Shown piece by piece: positions 24,500-34,623 of a DNA stretch of 64,000 nt. The stretch's first letter is position 1; each line of letters starts with the position of its first letter. The position numbers and the translations under genes were made by a program. Under the pieces are notes generated by a model that saw only the letters and a program-made list of their open reading frames with translations, searched no databases and was not told the origin of the DNA. Source of the stretch: Mesostigma viride (lineage: Eukaryota; Streptophyta; Mesostigmatophyceae; Mesostigmatales; Mesostigmataceae); NCBI GenBank assembly GCA_009746045.1, contig RPFO01000065.1, forward strand, positions 5,831,269 through 5,895,268, written 5' to 3'.

Positions 24500-25440
24500 G
24501 GTTCAGTATGGCGGGCCGACCTGCAGCACGTGACCCCCCTTGCTGCCGATGTGGCGGCAATGGGAGGCACGCTGGCTACTGAGCTCCCTCACCTTTCCAC
24601 CACCTCCGCCTCCACCTCCACTGCATGCCATTTCCGCCTCCACTGCCGACATCAAGCAAGGCCCAGCTCCTCGACCTCGACCAGCGCCTCCAAGCCACCG
24701 CTGCACCGCCCTTGAGTGCTTGCACGACACCGCGGGCCGCATCACCGCCCAGGCGGTGAAGGACATCGCTGCCCAGCCGGCATTGGGAGGCCCGGCCAGC
24801 GATGCTCCTCCCACATGCAGTCCCATCCAGACCTGGGCGGACTTGCTTGGGTTAAGGGGACATGACACCACACCACCTCCACCACCTCCACCATCGCGGC
24901 GCAGCTCAAGCAACTGAACAAGCAGCACTTGACCTTCGTGAGGAGGCCGCACTCGACAAGCGCAGCCACAACGTCATAGTCAAGCACTTCGACTAGCCGG
25001 CCGACGAGACCTCCACGAGTCTTCTCACGGCATTAAAGCGCGACATTCTTGCCCCCATGCAACTCATGGCTCACTGGTGGTGAGCTGCGGATGTCGGCTG
25101 CATGTCCACCTCCCCCGCGCGCGGGGTAAGGCTGGCCCGGCACCCGTGCTCCTCACCTTTAAGTACATGGCGGACAACCTGTCGTCCCTTTTAAATGCCG
25201 CAATAAGCTCTCGCTGACTCGTTACACTACGCTGGACGACGACTTGAGTCACTTGACCCTGGCCCAGCAACAACGGCGACGCGAGCTATGGCCGACCTAT
25301 ACCTTTAGCTCCGGCAGAGCGCGCGGCAGGGGGGAAACTGGTATACTGGAGGGGGGCGGTCATGCATCCACGTTGACCACAAGCCCTGGCAGGCACCTTC
25401 TGCCACCCCAGCAAACTCAATCTAGGGAATATATAACAGT
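24500..25440 (+). pseudogene. Decayed L1-type ORF1 (gag-like) remnant
   Basis: The sequence is riddled with stops and frame breaks. Read across frames it gives LREEAALDKRSHNVIVKHFD, then LLTALKRDILAP, then LDDDLSHLTLAQQQRRRELW and a final YWxG-VDHKPW-like block. That order (RNA-binding helix, D-L-T-QQ-RR-LWP, YWRG, VDxKPW) is typical of ORF1 proteins of L1-type retrotransposons in algae and plants. That is family knowledge, unverified. The LINE at 25456 has inserted at its 3' side. Confidence 0.45.
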
Positions 25441-25443
25441 AGT

Positions 25444-25455
25444 GTACGTAGATTA
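25444..25455. repeat. Target-site duplication of LINE A, left copy
   Basis: GTACGTAGATTA is identical to 32787-32798 and brackets the minus-strand LINE. The terminal TTA adjoins the (TTAA)n tail, so the exact edge is ambiguous by a few bases. Confidence 0.85.
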
Positions 25456-25507
25456 ATTAATTAATTAATTAGTCTCGTGCTCCCGTTGGGGATCGAGTCA
25501 CGGAGCA

Positions 25508-25511
25508 TTAA
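25508..25511. repeat. TTAA target duplication, left copy
   Basis: TTAA abuts the nested element. Together with 27410-27413 it reconstitutes the uninterrupted LINE 3' UTR GGGGTTAATGCTCCGTGAC seen in the LINE copy at 53.57 kb. Confidence 0.85.
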
Positions 25512-27409
25512 CACGTCGTACGTCAAAACTCAGTCCTAAAAATAGGACTGAGTATGCCAACTTTGAGATCATGTAGCGGTAAGGGTAGGGGGGTACCCCA
25601 TATGTTTGATATGCATCAGAGCACTCAATATCATGCTAATGCTTGGGCATATGCCTAAAAAATCATATGTTGACCAAATCATGTAAAATTTTACAAGGGT
25701 GTCAACCCATGCTCGCGATTTGGCAATTTTCTGTGGAAGGACGAGTTGGGAAAATGCAATAAAATCCATATGCATGTTGAAAAAATATAGGCGTGTAAAC
25801 AATATAGTTCTTGAAACATGGCAAAAAACTGGGCTCAATTTGGCCACAGCCTCTACCTGAAACTCACCAAAAACCACCAGCCCTAAGAATGGGTTTCGAG
25901 GTTGCTAGCAATGTGCAAGCATGTAAGTGCGGTCATACTACACACCACCGTGGCAACCAACCATGCCAATCAACTCATTTCCCTTCTTGCATAACAGGAA
26001 AACATACTTGCATCATCATATTGCAGTTATATTATACTTTAGTATATGTGTGAGAGCCTATGCACGCACGTAGGGAATGGGCATTGATACCTACCTACAA
26101 AGGGTTTTATTATGAGCCTTAACCACCAATATAATGGGTAGGTTAAGCATATTTCAATTGTTTTTAACAAGAATAGAGATGGCTAACACTGTCTTGCCTT
26201 GCCAGGGCATGGCCAACATAGTTGCTGGCACATGATGACAGTGGTTTATCACCAAGATTCTTCACTCACCCGTATAAGCTTGAAAGCACGCTGGATGCAG
26301 CCCATGGCCATACAATCACGCAGTATGAACGTAGCAAAAGAATAACTAACATCTATGAAGGTATTTAAATCCATACAGCGCCTAAAAAACTGCAAAAGTA
26401 CACTAGGGTAAGGCAAATGCCTGGTAACATCATAAAAAATGGGGGGTTTAGAGAGGGGCAGGCAACGGTCAAGAAAGCGCATCAAGATTCGAAACTGACA
26501 GCGCCTTGCAAGCTCAAACTCATGTAAGAACATAACAAAACGATGAGGTGACGATATTTCAGCTTTACCGTGCACGGATGGCGTTATCTTGGCCCAGGCG
26601 GTGCCCGCAAAAGTGACACTTGCGGCACACAAACCATGACATGACAGAGTGGTCGAAATCATCAAATCTTTACTGCCACTGACTTAATTCTACACACATG
26701 CATGATAATAAGTAGAAAGAAGCATATAAACCCTTCGAAATGCACCGTAAAGTAAATTTAGTCATCAATTCCGTCAACCTGCCTGGTCGCAGTTTTTTCC
26801 AGCAAGAGCAGTGCCGACACCTGGTAAATCGCATCCCCGGGAGCTAAAAATTGGTTTGTGTCATCTTTAGGACATATAAAATCTATTTCCTGGGTTTTAC
26901 CAGCTAAATCGTCCGCAAACGTAAACTGCATGCATGGGCGCAAGCCGCCATGGCTAGGTCGTGCATTTCCGGAACTCACGTTTCACGTGAAAAAGTACCC
27001 TTACCACCTGTACTTTGACCGTACATTTAGCCGCCCAAACAAAATCCAAAAAAATCGCAAAAATATGTCTAAGAAAGGTCATTTTACGTAGTATTTGAAT
27101 AAATTTTGAGGGAATTTTTTTGACAAACATTCCGACTTGGGCGAATTTTCTACGAAACCCAAAAACTCAGTCCTAAGAATAGGACTGATGAGTGCAGATG
27201 AGTGCAGCCTGCAGGTGTTGAGCCATGTCGCGTTGTCATACAGTACAGTAATTATATCCGGCCCTCGGCCACTATACTGTACAGAATTCTGTAGAATTCT
27301 CTGCTGCTGACTGCGGCGTGGGACACAACTACAGAGAGGACTTACCCCGACACTTACCCCGACTGAGTTGAACTCAGTCCTAAGAATAGGTGCAGTGACG
27401 AACGACGTG
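25512..27409. mobile_element. Nested 1.9-kb TTAA-specific (piggyBac-like) element
   Basis: The ends are CACGTCGTACGTCA at 25512 and, reverse complemented, CACGTCGTTCGTCA ending at 27409: 14-bp inverted repeats with one mismatch. TTAA is duplicated on both sides. The interior is AT-rich compared with the LINE around it. The short palindrome CTCAGTCCTA-N-TAGGACTGAG occurs near the left end (about 25530-25553), at about 27167-27188 and, as a half copy, near 27372. No transposase is recognisable; the longest frames (for example minus 26249-26665) resemble nothing known to me. It is likely non-autonomous. TTAA duplication is characteristic of piggyBac elements, but these terminal bases are not the classic CCC start. 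Confidence 0.8.
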
Positions 27410-27413
27410 TTAA
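27410..27413. repeat. TTAA target duplication, right copy
   Basis: This is the right-hand TTAA of the nested element, followed by CCCCGATGGATGGATGGATG of the LINE 3' UTR. Confidence 0.85.
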
Positions 27414-27519
27414 CCCCGATGGATGGATGGATGGGTGCAAACAGTCCTACCGGTCTGAGCTATCTACATCCGCTACCTATATGACATCTATCTAACAGCA
27501 TTCTAACTACAACATCTAT

Positions 27520-30500
27520 CTAGACAGCCTCACGCTGCCCTAGGGGACCTGTCTGGCGTGCCTCCCACGGGTTTGCACACGCGGGCGCTTCCCCACAGGG
27601 GGGCCGGGGCTGGTTGTCCTCTATGACCTGGGCCCACTTGGCCTTGTCCATCATCTTCGTCCAAATCACGGAGAGGCCTAGGCCCCCCATGTCCTCTACT
27701 AGCTGTTCTTTGAAGGTGCGGGCCTTGCGGCGTCTAACATCACTGGGCCCGGCCCACGTCAGGAGGTGCCGGCCAGGCTGAGCTGGTCGCAGACCTGCGG
27801 GGGGGCCACGTGAGGTGTCAACCTGCATGGTTGGTGCGAGCTAAGTGCCCTACTAGCTGCAGGCGCCGGTGCTTAATGGTGTTGGTGATATATGGCATGC
27901 CCTGATACAGATCCTCGTTGCATGCGGACATGTGCAGCATATCCTACTCTGAAAATGGAACGCAGCATATGCTGGTGACCGCGCCGTCCAGCTTGCGGGC
28001 CAGGTCGGCGGTGAGGGTCCACGTCTCGGCCCCATACGTGAGAACAGGAAGGACGAGGACCTAGTTAATTGAACAGGTCTTGTTTCTCGATCTTGCCCAG
28101 GGGCTTGCGCCACAGGGCCCGGTACTGGCGTAAAGCGTGCCAAGCGAGGGAGATGCGATGCATGGTCCACATCAACCTCGCAGCTGGGGAGCAGGCTGCC
28201 CAGCAGCTTGACGCGGTCCCGATATACAGGACTCGAGAGCCGTCGAGGAGATAGAGGGGGGGCGGTGGGTGGGTTCACGAGCCCAACCACAAGGGCCTCT
28301 GTCTTCTTGCTGACCTCAAGCCCCACTGCACGGGCCTCGATAGCCAGGCAGTCAAGCCATGTCTGCACGTGCCCGGTGTCCTCGAAGAGGGTGGTGTCGT
28401 CTGCGTAGATGATGTCTGCCAGCCGAATCTCAGTGTCCGCTCCGCCATGCCAATATTTGTTATAGCGACCTGCACCCTTGGTTCCCTACCCACGATGCGA
28501 GCAAATCGCTTGCGCGCCTGAATCATTATACGTATTCGACCACAATAATTAATGAACAGGTACTGTAGGGCGACAGCACGCAGCCCTGCCACACACCCTT
28601 CTGTAAAGGGCATGGGGGCGTGGTCCCGTAAGAAGTGCGCACCGAAGTGGTGGACCCTTCATACAGGTTGCGGATGACAGCAATAAGGGGGCGGGGGATC
28701 TGGAACAACTCGAGGATGTCCCAAAGCGCAGGCCAGAAAACCGAATCGAAGGCTTTTTTGATGAAGTCCACCAGCACAAGGTGCAAAGGGGACTCACCAG
28801 GCTGAAGGCGTTGCAGTTCCTCCACCAGGCGGCGAGTAGCGAAGAGCGCCTGTACTGTGTTGCGACCTGAGCGGAAGCCGTGCTGAGTCTCGCTGAGGTG
28901 ACCGTCCAGGGCCGTACGTGCGCAGGCGGTTCAGGATGAGCCGCATAAGAAGCTTGAGGGGGGCACTTTGAATGCACACCCCTCTGTAGTTGCCGGGGTC
29001 GGCAGGCGACCCCTTGTTCTTGTACAGTGCATCGTGCGAAAACTGTGTTGCCAGGCCGCTGGAGGTGGTTGCGACGACAGCGGAAGGCGGTTGCAGATGT
29101 CCCGGAAGAGCAGCATAACACCTGTGTCTTCGAATTCGGCTGCAAGTTTTACATTTGCGGCAGGAATCTCGTCAGAGCCGGTGGCTGCGTCATAATAACG
29201 CAGGCGCTGGACCGCCTCCGTGACCTCGCGAGAGGTGAAAGGAGGCATGTCAGACGGGTCGCCAAGTGGGCCGACCAGCGGGGGGACTAGGTAGTCCGCC
29301 GCTGACCTAGGCGGGGCTGGGGGCCTGGACCGCCTCCGTGACCTCGCGAGAGGTGAAAGGAGGCATGTCAGACGGGTCGCCAAGTGGGCCGACCAGCGGG
29401 GGGACTAGGTAGTCCGCCGCTGACCTAGGCGGGGCCGGGGGCCCAGCGGTGAGCGGGGCCGGCCAGGGCGGCCGGGCGGGCGCGGCGGCGGCTGGGAGCA
29501 GGGGCGGGGGCGGCACAGCTGTCCCCACGACCTCGGCCGTGGCCGTGGCCCAGGTACGAAGCCGCTTGGCTGGGGCGCCGGGGACGTCGTGGCGGTGGGG
29601 CCGGCCGATCGTCCGGGTGCCCGAGGCGCTTGTACCAGAACCAGCCCCCCTTGCCGGCGTGCTTCTGCTGGCAGCGGCGCAGGTCCTTGACCATCTGCTG
29701 AGCGTCTGCCTTCTCAGCCTGCTCGTAGGCGGCCCTCAGAGCTGCTTGCAGCCCAGGTTTGGCGATCGGATCCCTGTTGCGGCGGAGCATCTGCCTGGCG
29801 GCGACCACTGTCGGTGCGTGACGGTGGACAGCAAGCTGTCGGCGCGGAGGCAAGGTGGGGAGGGTGCGGGCAGCCAGGCGATACTTGGCAGCGACATGCA
29901 CCGCGGAGGATCACTGAAATATCACCCGGCGGCGGAATGGCGTGTAACTGCTGCACGGCTGCGCCCCGGGCGTCGAAGACGGCCAGGAAATCATCCCTGT
30001 GCGACATAGCGGCCTGCTCTGCTGCTGACATCTTGTCGGCATCCTTCATCACAATCCGGAGCACCTTCAGATCTGGCTGAGGCGCCAGCTGTCGCGACGG
30101 TTTCACCCCAGGAAACCGCAATCTGATGCGAGCAAGCACGAGACGGTGCATGATCAGATTCCACTGTGCTGACAGAATCTTGCAGGACGCGAGCATCGAC
30201 AACTGCATGAGGGGCGCTGAGCCCGACGTACGCAGATATAGTCAAGGCACACCACCCGATCCGACGGCCCAAAAAAGGTGGCAAGCTGCTCAGCGGGGCG
30301 TGCGAAAGAAGCATTGCATGCAACCAGCGCAGATTCTGCCAGCAGATTCGCAAATAAAGGCCGGCGTGTTACCGTTGGCTGTCGTGTTGGTTGGGGAGTA
30401 CTGAGCGCCCCCAGTGCCAACTGGCAGCGTGGCGTTGGCGTCGAGCAGCATAACCAGGAAGTGCCGAGCTGGGATGTTGGCCTCCTCCTCCTTGAGGGCG

Positions 30501-30990
30501 TTGAAGAAGGCCTCACGAGTCACGTTCCGCCTGCATGAGCTCGACCCGCATGTGGTGCATATATCCCACGATAACGGTTAGCGTGTGGTGTGAATGGCCC
30601 TCAGTGGCCGAAAAAGTGGCCACTATAGCACACGCGGGGACCGCAACACGATGGACTGGAGCTGCTCTGATGCTGCCGGCGAGCACAAGAGGCCCACACC
30701 ACCTTGACCAGGCGCGTTGCCGCCACCATAGTGGAACCGCCAGGCCGCACGCCTGCAGGTCGTCGACCATCAGACCGTTGACCCCGTACTGAGTGTCAAC
30801 GGTGCGTCGGTGCTCCTGGACCCCGAGGACAGCGATCTTCTTGTCGGCGCACAATTAAGGCGATCAGCTCGTCGACGCGTTGGCGTGCTGCATGGGGTGC
30901 CGCCGCTCGTAGAAGGATCTGCAGGGAGGGTGCGCACATTAAAGCTTGCAATACCAAGAATGGGCCGTTGCCCTATTAGCGGGGGGGTGG
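27520..30990 (-). pseudogene. LINE A ORF2: endonuclease and reverse transcriptase, broken
   Basis: Fragments in several frames keep the expected order. The AP-like endonuclease gives GIASFNVRTL, CADKKIAVLGVQEHRR, LLDANATLP and a late SDH. The reverse transcriptase gives PPFTSREVTEAVQRLR, LVLVDFIKKAFDSVF, GVWQGCVLSPY and ADIIYADDTTLFED, with the YADD catalytic motif near 28400. The C-terminal part includes VSKKTEALVVGL and KLLGSLLPSCEVDVDH, ending at a stop at 27520. At least four frame changes separate the fragments. One is explained by a 118-bp tandem duplication at about 29207-29442. The enzyme would nick target DNA and copy the element's RNA, but this copy cannot make it. Confidence 0.85.
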
Positions 30991-31350
30991 GGGTGGGGGT
31001 GGGGGTGGAGAAGGGTAGTGCTGGAGGTGGGGGTGGGGGGGGGGGGGGGGGGGGGGAGGGTGGCGATTGGGGTTAATGCTTGTCAACGCATGGAGTCTTT
31101 CTTTCAGGGCGGATATGCGTCGTCTCCGTCCTGGCTGGGGTCGCCGGCGTGTCGACTGGGCCTCATCCCGCTCAAGGCGGGCTAGGAGGCGTGTGAGGCT
31201 GGTAAATTGGCGGGAAGGTTGACCGTGGCGTGCCTGGCGACCTTGCATCCTCATCATGCTCGCACGGTGCGACATGAGGGTGGAAAGGGGCTTGTTTATA
31301 AAAGGCTATGCCCAAAGCCTATTGTACCGCGAGGCCGCGAGGGTGTGCCC

Positions 31351-32719
31351 TTACCGGGCGCCCTCCATACCCGGGACGTGCGTGGACGATGATGACGCAG
31401 CTGGGGCGTGCTTGGGACGGCCCGACTTGTGCCGCTTGTTGGGAGCCTGCACATCCGTGCGCTGGCCGTTGATGAAGAGCACGGGGGTGTCGTGGACGAG
31501 GCGGACGTAGACCTTCTGGCCTTCATGCCTGGCCTTGATCGCCCAACAAACCGTTCTTGATGACTAGCTGGGCCGGGGAGAGTAGGTCGTCGAGGCTCGG
31601 CGCGTTTCTCCCGCCTAGGAGCTTGCGGGCCTGGAGTACCTTCACCTTGCTGGCCACATTCGCGAAGGTCACCCGGATGGGGCCAGGCTGGCCCGCCATC
31701 CAGGCGGCTGACTCAATGCGGATGCGTTCGTTGCCCAGATGCAGCCGGCCCACGATGAGGCTGTGGTACAGGCGTTGCGCTAGCATCAGGTCCGTTTCTG
31801 GCTGCTGCGCGACCTGGAAATACCGGACCACTATACTGCGTGAGCGCTGGTCCTCCTCGACAGCAGTCTTGTGGGCTGCAGCCCCCCTGCGTGCGGCATC
31901 CTCCATCAGGTTGGCAATGTCCGGCCGTCTGTTTCACCATGTTAGCGTAGCTGGTGGGTGCGGGGGCGGCTGGCTGGGGCGGGCTGGTCATGGCGGCCTT
32001 GACCTCGGCAATGCTGGAGTGGCCGGAGCTCAGCAGTGTCTTGGCGGATAGCAATGGATAGGGCGCCGAGTTGAGCGGCCATGTCGTCAACTTTCTTGTT
32101 GAGCTGGCGCAGGGTTGCGTCCGGCCGGGGAAGCAATGGGGTAGTGGCGGTGCCTTCGGCATCCTCGAAAGCGGCAACAAGTGCCCGGAGGCAAGGGGCC
32201 TTCGCGTAGCTCAGAAAAACAGAAAGACGAAGCTGTGAGTCGAGTTGTGTGAGAAAGACGAAGCTCCAGGTCGGCGATATCCGCCATAGAAATGGTCCCG
32301 CCAGCCGTGCTGGGAAAATATATCTCCTGGCCTTTGGCGTGCAGATGGCGCAGGGTAGCTTGCGCCTGCTCGGCGGTAAGCGAAAAGAACCGGTGCTCGG
32401 CGACAGCCTCGCCATGCATGAAGTCCGCTGGGTTAAACTCAGCGTCGTCGATGGCGTCGTCGTCGTCGTCGTCGTCAAGGGGGTCGTCCTCACGGGAAAC
32501 CTCGCTGGAAAGAGGCGCCGCAAGCGGAGGGATCTGGCTGTCCATCTCGTCGGCGGGGCCGGCACAGTGCCGCTTAGACGAGACGTTAATGGCGGCTTCA
32601 GCAGGCGGTGGCTGGGTCGCCATGGTGTCCACAGCGTCGACTAGTTGCGTAATGGTATGAGGCGCTGAATCCTCCCCATCGGCGGGGGAGTGGGAGGCGG
32701 CTGAAGGTGATTCCGCCAT
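31351..32719 (-). pseudogene. LINE A ORF1 (gag-like RNA-binding protein), broken
   Basis: It starts MAESPSAASHSPADGED, has an Asp run of eight residues, and contains NPADFMHGEAVAEHRFFSLT followed by AQATLRHLHAKGQEIYFPS. A duplicated AGAAAGACGAAGCT near 32219-32264 breaks the frame. The sequence then continues as LRALVAAFEDAEG and LNKKVDDMAAQLGALS (possible coiled coil), and later as IRVTFANVASKVKVLQARKL and KVYVRLVHDTPVLFINGQRT, an RRM-like close. The stop is at 31351. LINE ORF1 proteins bind the element RNA. No zinc knuckle is obvious. The assignment rests on position upstream of ORF2 and on this general layout. Confidence 0.65.
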
Positions 32720-32786
32720 GGCTAGTTTCCGGAAAATACGATCCCTGCCTGCGCTAGTGCGGTTTATGATACATAGCAATACCGTA

Positions 32787-32798
32787 GTACGTAGATTA
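32787..32798. repeat. Target-site duplication of LINE A, right copy
   Basis: GTACGTAGATTA is identical to 25444-25455 and lies immediately upstream of the LINE 5' end. Confidence 0.85.
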
Positions 32799-34623
32799 GT
32801 CAGGCTTAGCCTAGCATGTGGCCTACGCGCATCATGTGCGCCCATAATCATGATGGCCCCCCATGGATGACGCCTTCACTGAGAATTTAGCCGCCTAGCC
32901 ATGCCTACAATGGGACCCCCATGGATGTTGCATTAAGCATGTACTGTAGCCACTCATGAGTGCTCTGCCTATGCAGAGAGTCACTCTATGTTGAGAAGCC
33001 ATGCCCTATAGCGCTTGTGTAGCTCACTATATATACTGATCTCATCAGAATATATACTGATCTCATCAGAATATATACTGATCTTCCATGAGTTCCATCC
33101 CATATGACATGCAGGCCTTCTAGGCCAGTGAGTTCCCCACGCCGCCCCGTGCAGTGTGTGCCCGCCTGATCAATCAGGATGCATGACCCATCATGGTGGT
33201 GCAGAGTGCACCTTGCCGTGCCGCCCCCAGATGAGCAGGTGATAGTTAACATCCTACACCTGCAGGTTATAGCCCAGACTGTCGGTATCTAAAACCCATA
33301 GATGCCCCTTTCTCAGGGCTCAGTATGTGTTACATATGCTCCCCACGGAGCTATGTTCTTAATTAATTAATTAATAATTACTGGCGGGCCTAATATCTGA
33401 CGGTCAAACCTGCGAGTGGTACCAGGCAAAAAGGAATCACAATGATCAAGGGAATTTGGCTGTGCAAGTGTCCCACGCTGCGGACAAGCTGTTCAGTGTC
33501 TTGACCCTCGGCCGTTTCCAAATCTCTGCTGCCCATATTGTGCGGCGTGGGCAACAGCAACAACAACTTGATAGGGAGTGCAGCCTGCACCTGCAACGAT
33601 TCTGCGTCCGAAAAGGCCAGGGCAAATCATGTACGGCAGGTACCGCACACACCAGGTCCTGTACGTCAGCTCTCATCAGTCAGCACGTCAGCATTGCATG
33701 TCCTTGACAGTTGACAGGTCTTCGATCCTGGTTCTTCAGATACTATTTAACGACCCGGCAATCGTGCAGTGGTACGGCCAGCACAGAGATCTCCGCTTCA
33801 TTCCGCCGCACGTGGCGGGGAACTTATTCAGAGGAGTCAGCCAGTCAGTTGGATCCCAATCATCCCACGCCGCACATAAGCAGCCAAGTCTTACAGGCTT
33901 CTGGGGCAACCACGCCAGCAACCTGCCATGCTTGTGCAGTTTCAGCCCAGGTTGCCATGGTCAGCCCACGCACTCGTGAGTCGATAGTCGTGACTTGAGA
34001 GCGAGAACAGCTGTTGCCATGCAGGTCACGTGAATCACAACTGCATCAACATCCAACCACAGCGATTGCCGTACTTGCTGAGATGTTTCCGTACAACTCA
34101 AGGGCCTTCCGACTTTAGAGAGTACGGAAGTGATCGCTGCACCTCGTCGGGTGTATAAGCACGAGATATTTGGGAACTTTATTTTGGGCGCAGGTCTGAC
34201 TGTTCCATGGAAAAGTGGCTTTTGGAACGGACCTGGCTGACAGACGCCATTGTCCGGGTGGGATGGCAGGAGACCGATGAAGTAAGACATTTCTGCGTAC
34301 TGGTTGGGTAACGTGCCTTCAAATTTGGCGCTAATGAGACGGTCTTTAATTTCGGGTGGGCTTTAGAACGTCATGGTTTCCATATTCGTTTTCCCAGTCG
34401 GGGTGATTGCAAACAAGTATGTATGCGCACCAAATATATGCACTGGCTAGGACTTCTTGATTTGGCCCAAAGCTGGACTACATGGAAAAGTTTGGGCAAT
34501 AGATGTGCCAGGATCGTCGCCAGATCTTTCTAAAAGTACCTGCAACACGATAAACAAGCTTGAGGCTCTTCCGGTTCCCTGACAGGAAATGTGTGAATAA
34601 AAGCATCTTCCAGCTACGTGAAC
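32799..34623. other. Intergenic region between LINE A and the TmcB-like gene
   Basis: No gene was recognised. It holds three copies of a 20-bp unit, ATATATACTGATCTCATCAG, at about 33027-33088. A (TTAA)n stretch at 33359-33377 may be the tail of an old LINE copy. A repeat block at about 33482-33570 is inverted relative to about 20577-20664. The promoter of the plus-strand gene starting at 34624 should lie at the right end; no defensible motif was seen. Confidence 0.6.

Larger units (their letters stand above)
25456..32786 (-). mobile_element. LINE A: full-length, decayed APE-type non-LTR retrotransposon
   Basis: The element reads on the minus strand: 5' UTR from 32786, ORF1 (32719-31351), ORF2 with endonuclease and reverse transcriptase (about 30990-27520), then a 3' UTR ending in a (TTAA)n tail at 25456. 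A 12-bp duplication, GTACGTAGATTA, flanks it (25444-25455 and 32787-32798). Removing the nested 1.9-kb insertion leaves about 5.4 kb. Frame breaks in both ORFs make it inactive. The microsatellite tail and the RT/C-terminal style (LLPSCEVDVDH, LVGHLAR) suggest an RTE-like or related clade; the clade is inference. A G-run at about 31026-31056 lies between the ORFs. Confidence 0.9.

Noticed and set aside
26249-26665. 138-codon minus-strand frame inside the TTAA element as a transposase
   Set aside because: It has no DDD motif or recognisable domain and is too short for a piggyBac transposase.
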